Positions 41,776 through 48,576 of a stretch of 64,000 bases of DNA are shown in pieces. Made by a program: the position numbers and the translations under genes. The notes below the pieces were generated by a model that saw only the letters and a list, made by a program, of their open reading frames with translations, had not been told where the DNA came from and searched no databases. Origin of the DNA: CALUOB01 sp944322305 (GTDB lineage: Bacteria > Actinomycetota > Coriobacteriia > Coriobacteriales > Coriobacteriaceae); NCBI GenBank assembly GCA_963931605.1, contig OZ007031.1:1116001-1180000 (forward strand), given 5' to 3'. The number at the start of each line of letters is the position of its first letter. The first letter of the stretch is position 1.

Positions 41776-42144
41776 TTAAGCCTCCTTTCCAGGAGCAACG
41801 ACAACGGTGATGTGGCTGGTGCGCTTCAGGATGCGGGAGGCAGAGCCCTTGGCGCGAGGACGGATGCGCTTGAGCGTCGGGCCCTCGTCAGCGTAGCAGC
41901 GCACGACCACCAGGTCGGAAGCACGCATGCCGTTGTTGTTCTCGGCGTTGGCGACTGCGGAGCGCAGGACCTTCTCGATGTCCACCGCGACGGCGCGGTC
42001 GCAGAAGTGGAGGATGTCGAAAGCAGCCGCGACGGACTTGCCGCGGATGAGGTCGATGACGGCGCGGGCCTTGCGGGGAGTCACGCGCACGTACTTGGCC
42101 GTAGCGCGCACCTCGCGGGTGGCCTCGGTAGTGTTGTTAGCCAT
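41776..42144 (-). CDS. rplV: 50S ribosomal protein L22
   Basis: 122-residue L22, whose beta-hairpin lines the exit tunnel and influences macrolide action. VRVTPRKARAVIDLIRGKSV and the hairpin region CYADEGPTLKRIRPRAKGSA are clear. Normal length; no macrolide-resistance change can be judged from this alone. Confidence 0.97.
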   Translation of the reverse strand: MANNTTEATREVRATAKYVRVTPRKARAVIDLIRGKSVAAAFDILHFCDRAVAVDIEKVLRSAVANAENNNGMRASDLVVVRCYADEGPTLKRIRPRAKGSASRILKRTSHITVVVAPGKEA

Positions 42145-42161
42145 TTACGTTGAACCCCCTA

Positions 42162-42422
42162 CTATTTGGCCTTGTGGCCGCGGAACGTGCGCGTCGGCGC
42201 GAACTCGCCGAGCTTGTGACCGACCATGGACTCGGTAACGTACACCGGGACGTGCTTGCGGCCGTCGTGGACGGCGATGGTGTGGCCGACCATCTCCGGG
42301 AAGATGGTGGAAGCGCGCGACCAGGTCTTCACAACGTTCTTCTCGCCGGCCTCGTTCATCGCGGTGATACGCGAGAGGAGGCGGGTTTCTACGTACGGCC
42401 CCTTCTTGAGACTTCTGCTCAT
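42162..42422 (-). CDS. rpsS: 30S ribosomal protein S19
   Basis: 86-residue S19 of the small-subunit head. MSRSLKKGPYVETRLLSRIT, RASTIFPEMVGHTIAVHDGR and GHKLGEFAPTRTFRGHK are diagnostic. 29 bp after rplB. Confidence 0.97.
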   Translation of the reverse strand: MSRSLKKGPYVETRLLSRITAMNEAGEKNVVKTWSRASTIFPEMVGHTIAVHDGRKHVPVYVTESMVGHKLGEFAPTRTFRGHKAK

Positions 42423-42451
42423 AGTGAGATACTCCTAAACTCGGTATCGAA

Positions 42452-43282
42452 CTACTTCTTGCGACGACGGATGATGAGGCGGTTGGAAGCCTTCTTCTTG
42501 CTCCGCGTGCGGTGACCCTTGGAGTTCCAGCCCCACGGGGACAGCGACAGGCGGCCGGAGGTGTGGCTACGGCCCTCGCCACCGCCGTGCGGGTGGTCGA
42601 CCGGGTTCATGACCGTACCGCGGACCGTCGGGCGGATGCCCTTGTAGCGGTTGCGGCCAGCCTTGCCCACCACGATGTTGGCGTGCTCGGCGTTACCGAC
42701 CTCGCCGATGGTGGCGCGGCAGGTGAGCAGCACGCGGCGCATCTCGGAGGAGGGCATGCGGAGGATGGCGTACTTGCCCTCCTTGCCCATGAGCTGCACG
42801 GAGGTGCCGGCGGAACGCGCGATGGCAGCGCCCTTGCCAGGCTGGAACTCGATCGCGTGGATGAGGGTACCAACCGGGATCTCGGACAGCGGCATGGCAT
42901 TGCCGGGCTTGATGTCCACGCCCAGGCCGGACTCGACGATGTCGCCGACCTTCAGGCCCTTGGGAGCGAGGATGTAGCGCTTCTCGCCGTCCACGTAGTG
43001 GAGCAGCGCGATACGGGAGGTGCGGTTCGGATCGTACTCGATCGTGGCAACCTTGGCCGGCACGCCGTCCTTGTTGCGCTTGAAGTCGATGCGACGATAC
43101 ATGCGCTTGTTGCCGCCGCCCTGGTGACGGACGGTGATCTTACCGCTGTGGTTGCGGCCAGCCTTCTTGGGCAGGGGCTCGAGAAGCGACTTCTCGGGCT
43201 TGGTGGCGGTGATCTCGGCGAAGTCCGAGACCGTCTGCCAACGGCGACCCGCGCTGGTCGGCTTGAGATGCTTGACAGCCAT
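42452..43282 (-). CDS. rplB: 50S ribosomal protein L2
   Basis: 276-residue L2, required for subunit joining and peptidyl-transferase assembly. Landmarks: GRNHSGKITVRHQGGGNKRM, RIALLHYVDGEKRYILAPKG, and VRGTVMNPVDHPHGGGEGRS near the C-terminus with the conserved His residues. A 172-bp spacer separates it from rplW. Confidence 0.97.
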   Translation of the reverse strand: MAVKHLKPTSAGRRWQTVSDFAEITATKPEKSLLEPLPKKAGRNHSGKITVRHQGGGNKRMYRRIDFKRNKDGVPAKVATIEYDPNRTSRIALLHYVDGEKRYILAPKGLKVGDIVESGLGVDIKPGNAMPLSEIPVGTLIHAIEFQPGKGAAIARSAGTSVQLMGKEGKYAILRMPSSEMRRVLLTCRATIGEVGNAEHANIVVGKAGRNRYKGIRPTVRGTVMNPVDHPHGGGEGRSHTSGRLSLSPWGWNSKGHRTRSKKKASNRLIIRRRKK

Positions 43283-43454
43283 TGATGAATCCCTTTCGAA
43301 TCTTTCCGTTAGCCATCGCGGTTCAGGGATTGAGGTGCCAGACCTCGGACTGCGATGACGCCGGAATTACCACGGTGCCGGGCGGTTCCTTTATTGACGC
43401 CCAAACAACTTACTATCCCGCCCCTCGTTGCCGAGGGGCGCGGGATACGCGAAC
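43283..43454 (-). promoter_or_regulatory. Long rplW-rplB spacer with a strong hairpin
   Basis: This 172-bp gap is unusually long for the operon. At 43416-43445 a GC-rich stem (CCCGCCCCTCG with CGAGGGGCGCGGG) is followed on the transcribed strand by TAGTAAGTTGTTT, a weak terminator-like tail. A smaller hairpin GAGGT-CTGGC-ACCTC lies closer to rplB. An attenuator or processing site is plausible. Confidence 0.5.
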
Positions 43455-43742
43455 TTAGGCCTGGTTGCCGAAGATCTCGATCGTCTCGCCCTCGGCGAGG
43501 GTGACGATGGCCTTCTTCCAGGTGCGGGTGTAACCCTTGTGATAGCGCACGCGCTTGGGCTTGGGCTTCACGTTCAGGGTGTTGACCTTGACGACGTGAA
43601 CCTCGAAGAGCTCCTCGATGGCCTTGGCGATCTCGATCTTGTTGGAGTTCTTAGCGACCTCGAACGTGTACTTGTTGTCGTTCATGAGGTCGAAGGAACG
43701 CTCGGTCACGACAGGGCGGATGATGATCTCGTGGGCGGTCAT
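43455..43742 (-). CDS. rplW: 50S ribosomal protein L23
   Basis: 95-residue L23 at the tunnel exit, docking site of trigger factor and SRP. IIRPVVTERSFDLMNDNKYT, FEVAKNSNKIEIAKAIEELF and VKKVNTL-like VKVNTLNVKPKPKRVR are typical. Its ATG directly follows the rplD stop codon. Confidence 0.97.
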   Translation of the reverse strand: MTAHEIIIRPVVTERSFDLMNDNKYTFEVAKNSNKIEIAKAIEELFEVHVVKVNTLNVKPKPKRVRYHKGYTRTWKKAIVTLAEGETIEIFGNQA

Positions 43743-44369
43743 TTATGCAAGCACCTCCCCGAAGTGGTTCGCGATGTCAGCGGTCATGACGAGCGCGCCG
43801 TTGTTGATGAGGTCGTAGCAGGTGACCTCGCCGGGGGTCAGCACGAGCGTCTTGGGGATGTTGCGCAGCGAGAGGAACGCGTTGATGTCCTCGTCGTTCA
43901 CCACGATGGTGACGCGCTTGCCCTCGGCACCGAGCGCCTTGAACATGGCCACGGCATCCTTGGTGCGGGGAGCGGTGAAGGCGTAGTCGTCAACGAGGAT
44001 GAGCTCGTTGTCGCGCACCTTGGCGGAGAGGGCGGAGCGCATAGCGGCCTTGACCTCTTTGTTGTTGGTGCGCTTGTTGTACACCTTAGGCTGGATGGCG
44101 TTCCAAGTGCCGCCGCCGCGCCACTGCGGAGCGCGGATGGAGCCCTGGCGGGCACGGCCGGTGCCCTTCTGACGCCACGGCTTCTTGCCGCCGCCGGAAA
44201 CCTGGCTGCGGCCCTTGGCGGCGCGGGTGCCCTGACGCCAGTTGGCGAGCTGGCACTTGACGATGTGGTGCATCAGGTTGACGTTGGGCTCAACGCCGTA
44301 CACCGCGTCGGAGAGCTCCGCCTCGGCGACCGTCGCGCCCTGCGCGTTTTTGATTTCATACTTGGTCAT
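43743..44369 (-). CDS. rplD: 50S ribosomal protein L4
   Basis: 208-residue L4, reaching the exit tunnel with its extended loop. AAKGRSQVSGGGKKPWRQKG and TGRARQGSIRAPQWRGGG form that loop; FKALGAEGKRVTIVVND is in the globular part. L4 is the autogenous regulator of the S10 operon in E. coli; whether it acts here is unknown. Confidence 0.97.
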   Translation of the reverse strand: MTKYEIKNAQGATVAEAELSDAVYGVEPNVNLMHHIVKCQLANWRQGTRAAKGRSQVSGGGKKPWRQKGTGRARQGSIRAPQWRGGGTWNAIQPKVYNKRTNNKEVKAAMRSALSAKVRDNELILVDDYAFTAPRTKDAVAMFKALGAEGKRVTIVVNDEDINAFLSLRNIPKTLVLTPGEVTCYDLINNGALVMTADIANHFGEVLA

Positions 44370-44410
44370 GGTGTTCTCCTTGGTATGCCTGAGGGATCTT
44401 GTGAGGGCCC

Positions 44411-45031
44411 TTAGGCCATACGGATGGCGACCAGACCGTTGCGGCCACCGGGGACAGCGCCCTTGACCAGCATGAGGTTCTGCTCGGCATCGATGCGGAC
44501 AACTTTGAGGTTCTTGACGGTCACGCGCTCGTTACCCATGTGGCCGGCCATCTTGAGGCCCTTGAGCACACGAGACGGATAGGCGCACTGGCCGATCGAA
44601 CCGGGGTGACGGTGGAAGTGGGAGCCGTGAGTCATCGGACCGCGACGCTGGTTCCAGCGCTTGATGCGACCCTGGAAGCCCTTACCCTTGGAGGTGCCGA
44701 TGACGTCGACCTTCTCAACACCCTCGAAGTTGGCGACGGTGATCATGTCGCCCACCTTGGTGGTGTCGTCGGCGTCAACGCGAACCTCGCGCAGGTGACG
44801 GACGGGCTTGATGCCCGCCTTGGCGAAGTGACCAGCCATGGGCTTGTTGACGTTCTTCTCTTTGATCTCGCCGAAGCCGATCTGAACGGCGTTGTAGCCG
44901 TCCGTGGCCTCGGTTTTAACCTGCGAGACCGGGCAGGGGCCAGCCTGGATGACCGTGACGGGCACGACGTTGTCGTCCTCGTCCCAAACCTGGGTCATCC
45001 CGATCTTACGGCCGAGAATCATGTTGACCAT
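44411..45031 (-). CDS. rplC: 50S ribosomal protein L3
   Basis: 206-residue L3, an assembly initiator near the peptidyl-transferase centre. MILGRKIGMTQVWDEDDNVV, VIGTSKGKGFQGRIKRWNQR and RRGPMTHGSHFHRHPGSIGQ are diagnostic. It is the first gene of its transcription unit here: rpsJ, its usual upstream partner, is absent and a promoter and structured leader lie immediately upstream. Confidence 0.97.
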   Translation of the reverse strand: MVNMILGRKIGMTQVWDEDDNVVPVTVIQAGPCPVSQVKTEATDGYNAVQIGFGEIKEKNVNKPMAGHFAKAGIKPVRHLREVRVDADDTTKVGDMITVANFEGVEKVDVIGTSKGKGFQGRIKRWNQRRGPMTHGSHFHRHPGSIGQCAYPSRVLKGLKMAGHMGNERVTVKNLKVVRIDAEQNLMLVKGAVPGGRNGLVAIRMA

Positions 45032-45240
45032 TCCGGGTCCTAACTCTCGGGGTCATGGGGCCTTGCAGGCACCCCTTGTGCCTGCTCCCAGAGGACCTCC
45101 TCCAACAGATGCGCCGCCTTTGTGAGATCTGCATGGGTGAAGGTAAAAGCGCAGGTAAGCCGCGCGTTTTTACCCGAGAGACATACTCGTCCCATAAAAG
45201 CAGCGTTGACTAGTATACACGGCGCCGGGCGTGTTCATAA
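45032..45240 (-). promoter_or_regulatory. Promoter and structured leader of the rplC operon
   Basis: A TATACT -10 (45217-45212, minus strand) with a weak TTATGA -35 at 17-bp spacing predicts a leader of about 175 nt. The leader holds two hairpins: 45143-45173 (GTAAAAACGC with GCGCTTTTAC) and 45065-45085 (GCAGGCAC with GTGCCTGC). This could be an r-protein or growth-rate control leader. No rpsJ or uORF is seen. Confidence 0.55.
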
Positions 45241-45276
45241 ACTCTTCGCAGTTGGGTTCGGCCCTTTGGCCTGGAC

Positions 45277-45383
45277 GGGGGAGCGCTGGGGTGGGTGCAG
45301 CGCTCGCTGAGGCCGCGGCCTTCTGCGCTTCGCTTGAAGGCGGCCTCAGAGATCGCGCTTGCACCCGTCCCCAGCGCTCCCCC
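45277..45383. repeat. Long imperfect inverted repeat upstream of rplC (hairpin 4)
   Basis: Arms of about 45 nt (beginning GGGGGAGCGCTGGGG on the left and ending CCCCAGCGCTCCCCC on the right) match apart from small gaps, and meet at GGCCTTC-TGCGCTTCGCTT-GAAGGC. One of the most stable potential hairpins in the window. Confidence 0.8.
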
Positions 45384-45453
45384 GGGCCTTGCCTGCACCC
45401 TGCTGCTGCGGGCGCTGGGGGGATGTTGTTGGGACGGCCGCTTTAGCGCAATG

Positions 45454-45579
45454 GCGCCCGGTCGCTTCGCTCCGGGCGCTTACGTTGTTGCGCCGCCCGC
45501 GGCGGGCCCGGTCGCTTCGCTCCCGGGCCGGCTTGTTGCTTTGCTTCCTGCGGTGGGGCCCGGCTGCTTCGCAGCGGGC
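45454..45579. repeat. Three GC-rich hairpins at 51-53 bp spacing
   Basis: GCGCCCGG-CCGGGCGC (45454-45479), GGCCCGG-CCGGGCC (45505-45529) and GCCCGGCTGC-GCAGCGGGC (45558-45579) each close on a loop containing GCTTCGC. The first two share GCCCGGTCGCTTCGCTCC exactly. They lie immediately 3' of the C_GCAxxG-type gene and may end its transcript. Confidence 0.75.
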
Positions 45580-45601
45580 AAGGTGCTTCTTACCGTTTGG
45601 G

Positions 45602-46069
45602 CTACTTGACTCGCAGGAGCTCTTGCAGGACCTGGAGGGTGAAGTGGACGGCGTCTTCTATGCAACCGGGGCAGGTGCGGATTACCTGGCCGCCGCCGAG
45701 GCCTTTGAGCTCTCGGCAGACGGTGGTTTCGTTTTGCTCGCGCCAGCAGTCGAGGAAGGCTCGGTCAAGCGCATAGGTGACGCCCTTGGTGGTGGGAGTA
45801 GCGGGGCCCTCGCTGTTTACCAGGCCGAGTACCACGAATGCGCCGGTGATGGCACCGCAGGTTTCGGTGGTGCCGCCCATTCCTGAGCCGAAGGCTTCGG
45901 TTGCCTGGAACAGCAGCTCCTCGCACACACCGAGGTACGGCGCAAAGGCGCAAACCACACCCTGCGCGCAGTTGTACCCACGGCTGGCACGCAGATCCAC
46001 CGCATAGGCGGCGAGCTCGTCGGCATCGAGGTTGCAGATCGTCTGGATTTGGTCGGCGGTCAGTGCCAT
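45602..46069 (-). CDS. C_GCAxxG_C_C family redox protein
   Basis: 155-residue protein with the conserved cysteine pattern of the C_GCAxxG_C_C (split-Soret-related) family: YNCAQGVVCAF near residue 33, GMGGTTETCGAITGA in the middle and TCPGCIEDA near the C-terminus. Members are small, mostly anaerobe-specific proteins of unclear function, probably redox-active or metal-binding. The start at 46069 follows AAAGGACG; an earlier ATG lacks a ribosome site. Monocistronic by spacing, with GC hairpins just downstream. Confidence 0.8.
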   Translation of the reverse strand: MALTADQIQTICNLDADELAAYAVDLRASRGYNCAQGVVCAFAPYLGVCEELLFQATEAFGSGMGGTTETCGAITGAFVVLGLVNSEGPATPTTKGVTYALDRAFLDCWREQNETTVCRELKGLGGGQVIRTCPGCIEDAVHFTLQVLQELLRVK

Positions 46070-46525
46070 GGAGGGCGTCCTTTCTCGTAGCTGATGCAAA
46101 GCTCGCAATTAACGTGCACATCGGACGCTGAGCGCTGAGTACACGTGAAATCGCGAAGCGCGTTTTCCCTCGTATTTGCGGTGCGGTATATCAGGATACT
46201 CCGCCAACTCGGCTTGTTGTGCACTTTTTCGGGGAGGTTTACACGGGAGAGCCACAACCCAAAGGAAAGTTGGGCGGTGAGCCCCCCCCCCGCACGCGCC
46301 CGGCCTCGCAAACGTCGTTGCGGAACTGGAGCTCAGGCGGTTGCCCCCCCTCGCACGCGCCCGGCCTCTCCCTCGCATGCGTCCGCGCAGCCTTGCGGGC
46401 GTCTTTACGAACACAAACAAGAAAGGCGCCCGCCGCAGATACGCGGCGGGCGCCTCCATAAGCGCAACTTGAAAGCGCAAACCGATAAAGCCAGGCGCTG
46501 CGAAACGCCGCCCGGCGCCCTCCCC
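46070..46525. other. Intergenic region with direct repeats
   Basis: 456 bp with no gene visible. CGCACGCGCCCGGCCTC preceded by a C run occurs twice about 61 bp apart (near 46282 and 46343). The terminator of the flavin reductase gene lies at 46424-46455. The promoter of the leftward C_GCAxxG-type gene should be in the AT-richer part 46170-46240 but is not clear. Confidence 0.5.
46424..46455 (-). terminator. Intrinsic terminator of the flavin reductase gene
   Basis: On the minus strand AGGCGCCCGCCGC pairs perfectly with GCGGCGGGCGCCT and is followed by TTCTTGTTTGT, a good intrinsic terminator downstream of the 46526-47038 gene. Confidence 0.85.
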
Positions 46526-47038
46526 TTAGGAGGCCACGTAGGAGCTGGCTTTGGGCGGGGTTTTGCCCTTCAGCGTGGTGTGGTAGTAGCTGTAGGTCAT
46601 CGGGGCAGCGGCGCCCTCCACCTTCTCTGCGTCAACGGCCTCGCCGACGAAGATGTAGTGCGTGCCCACGTCCACCGTCTGCACGAGGTTGCAGGCCACC
46701 ACGGCGCAGATGTGCTCAGGGCTGTAGGGGCTGCCCACCGCGGAGGTCTCGCAGCCGTACTTCTCGAACTTGTCGAAGTTGGCGCTCGTGCGGAAGCCGA
46801 AGTTGCCCAGGTAGGGCATGTCGGCCGTCTCGTCCACCACGGTCACGGTGAAGGCGCCGGCGCGCCTGATGACCTCGGCGGTGTAGTTTTCCTTGTTCAC
46901 CGCAACCGAAACCTGAATGGGCTCGGCGGTGACCTGCGTGGCGGTGTTGATGAGGCAGGCAGCTTTGTCTTCGCTGTCAGCGGCGCTCACCACGTACAGG
47001 CCGTAGCTCATCGTGAACATGGCGGTAGGATCGAGCAT
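46526..47038 (-). CDS. Flavin reductase family protein (FMN-binding split barrel)
   Basis: 170-residue flavoredoxin-type protein. The pattern MLDPTAMFTMSYGLYVVSA, ACLINTATQVTAEPIQVSVA and FTVTVVDETADMPYLGNFGF is typical of flavin reductases and of the N-terminal domains of high-molecular-weight rubredoxins. It binds FMN and transfers electrons; the partner is unknown. The start at 47038 follows GGGGA. A clear terminator lies downstream. Confidence 0.85.
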   Translation of the reverse strand: MLDPTAMFTMSYGLYVVSAADSEDKAACLINTATQVTAEPIQVSVAVNKENYTAEVIRRAGAFTVTVVDETADMPYLGNFGFRTSANFDKFEKYGCETSAVGSPYSPEHICAVVACNLVQTVDVGTHYIFVGEAVDAEKVEGAAAPMTYSYYHTTLKGKTPPKASSYVAS

Positions 47039-47180
47039 GGGGACTCCCCTTTCTTGCGTGCGAACAGCCGGCAGACGCCGACGCCCCGCGCCCGGCGCGG
47101 GCGCTTTTAGGAGCTTCTACCCCGTAGGCAGGAAAAGCAACCGGGACAAAGCGGCCCCGACCCAAAAGCGAGCGCGTTCC

Positions 47181-47648
47181 TTAGCGGTAGCGATCCTTCA
47201 GGGCGCGCTCGATGTCGCGCTGCACCTCGCGCTTGGCCATGTCGGCGCGCTTGTCGTAGAGCTTCTTGCCGCGGCCCAGGCCTACGCGCAGCTTCACGCG
47301 GTTGTTCTCGTCAAAGTACAGCTCCAAGGGCACCAGGGCCACGCCGCGCTGGCGCAGCTTCACGTCCAGGTGCTGGATCTCGCGCTTGTGCAAAAGCAGC
47401 TTGCGCCGCCGGTCGGGATCGGGGTTCCACACGCCGCCGTGGCTGTAGGGGTGGATGTGCATGCCGACGATCCACGCCTCGCCGTTGCGCACCAGGCAGA
47501 ACGTGTCGGTGATCTGGCAGGCGCGCTCGCGCAGGCTCCGCACCTCGGTGCCTGAAAGCACCAGGCCCGCCTCGTAGGTCTCGTCGATGAAGTACTCGTG
47601 GTGCGCCGTGCGGTTCTTGGCGATGGTCTTGCGTCCCTCACGCGCCAT
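47181..47648 (-). CDS. smpB: SsrA-binding protein SmpB
   Basis: 155-residue SmpB, which carries tmRNA into stalled ribosomes. N-terminal KNRTAHHEYFIDETYEAGLV and the core GTEVRSLRERACQITDTFC are diagnostic; the C-terminal tail is basic and helical. The start at 47648 follows GGGGGA and overlaps the preceding gene by 11 bp, suggesting coupled translation. The tmRNA gene itself is not seen nearby. Confidence 0.95.
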   Translation of the reverse strand: MAREGRKTIAKNRTAHHEYFIDETYEAGLVLSGTEVRSLRERACQITDTFCLVRNGEAWIVGMHIHPYSHGGVWNPDPDRRRKLLLHKREIQHLDVKLRQRGVALVPLELYFDENNRVKLRVGLGRGKKLYDKRADMAKREVQRDIERALKDRYR

Positions 47649-48549
47649 GGGGCTGTCCCCCTTCCTGAGCGTCACGCGGCGCGGCACCGCCGGCCACCTG
47701 GCCCTTCTCGGCGGCGAGCTCGGCGTCGGAGGCGCGGATGAGCTGGATCAGCGCGCGGCACGCGTCCTCGCCGATAAGGTTGCGCGCCCGCACCGTAAGG
47801 CGGGCGGCCTCGCCGGTGTCCCCGGACTCGATCGCGTCGGAGGCGCACATGAGCAGGCAGATGCACACCTCGGCGTTCGCGCCGGCCGGCAGCCCCTCGG
47901 CGGCGATGGCGCCCAGCGCGGTGTCGTCGGTGATCTGCGCGGCCTCGGGCGCCTCGTCCTCCACGCGGGCGGCAAGCGCCTGCACTGCCTGGTCGGCCGA
48001 CGCTAGGCTCCGCGCCACGCGCGAGCAGCCCACCGCGGCCTCGGGCTTGCCCTCGTCCACAAACCACATGCCGAAGTTGACGTAGGCGCGCGCGAGCTCG
48101 CGGGCGTCGCTGGCCCGCTCCATCACCGAGTGCGACAGCGCCAGCCACTCGCGCACGTCGCCCGCCTGACGCTTGAGCGCGGCCAGGTCGAGCCGGTAGG
48201 AGCACTTCATGGGGTTCCAGCGCACGGCTTGGGCCAACGCCCGGGCCGCCTCCTCGTATCGCTCCTGGCGGATAAGCGCAAAGGCCAGGTCGGCATAGAC
48301 GCGGTCAAAGGGCACGTCCACGTTCACCAGCGTGCGCGGATCCTCTTCAACGCGACGGTAGGCGATGCGCTCGAACGGCTCCTCAAACGAGAAGTACTGG
48401 GTGTCCTGGGTGGTTGCGAGCTCGGTTGCAGCGAAGTCCTCGATCTGCTCGACCAGGCGCTCGAGCATGGGCTCGGCCTGGCCGATCTCGCCGGCAGCCA
48501 AGAAGCGCTCGGCCCGCGCGATGTCGGCCGAGGTAACGGGCATGTCCAT
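47638..48549 (-). CDS. Repeat-helical (TPR-like) hypothetical protein
   Basis: 303-residue alanine-rich helical protein with TPR-like pairs: ARAERFLAAGEIGQAEPMLE, DLAFALIRQERYEEAARALA, and ARAYVNFGMWFVDEGKPEAA. No catalytic motif is visible. It overlaps smpB by 11 bp and is probably in the rnr-(this gene)-smpB operon; a role in RNA or ribosome quality control is a guess from neighbours only. Confidence 0.6.
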   Translation of the reverse strand: MDMPVTSADIARAERFLAAGEIGQAEPMLERLVEQIEDFAATELATTQDTQYFSFEEPFERIAYRRVEEDPRTLVNVDVPFDRVYADLAFALIRQERYEEAARALAQAVRWNPMKCSYRLDLAALKRQAGDVREWLALSHSVMERASDARELARAYVNFGMWFVDEGKPEAAVGCSRVARSLASADQAVQALAARVEDEAPEAAQITDDTALGAIAAEGLPAGANAEVCICLLMCASDAIESGDTGEAARLTVRARNLIGEDACRALIQLIRASDAELAAEKGQVAGGAAPRDAQEGGQPHGA

Positions 48550-48576
48550 AAGCGTCCCTTCGTTTTCGTTCGCGTC

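Noticed and set aside
45032..45601. Hidden rpsJ upstream of rplC
   Set aside because: No S10-like protein is found in any frame of this gap; the space is promoter, leader and hairpins.
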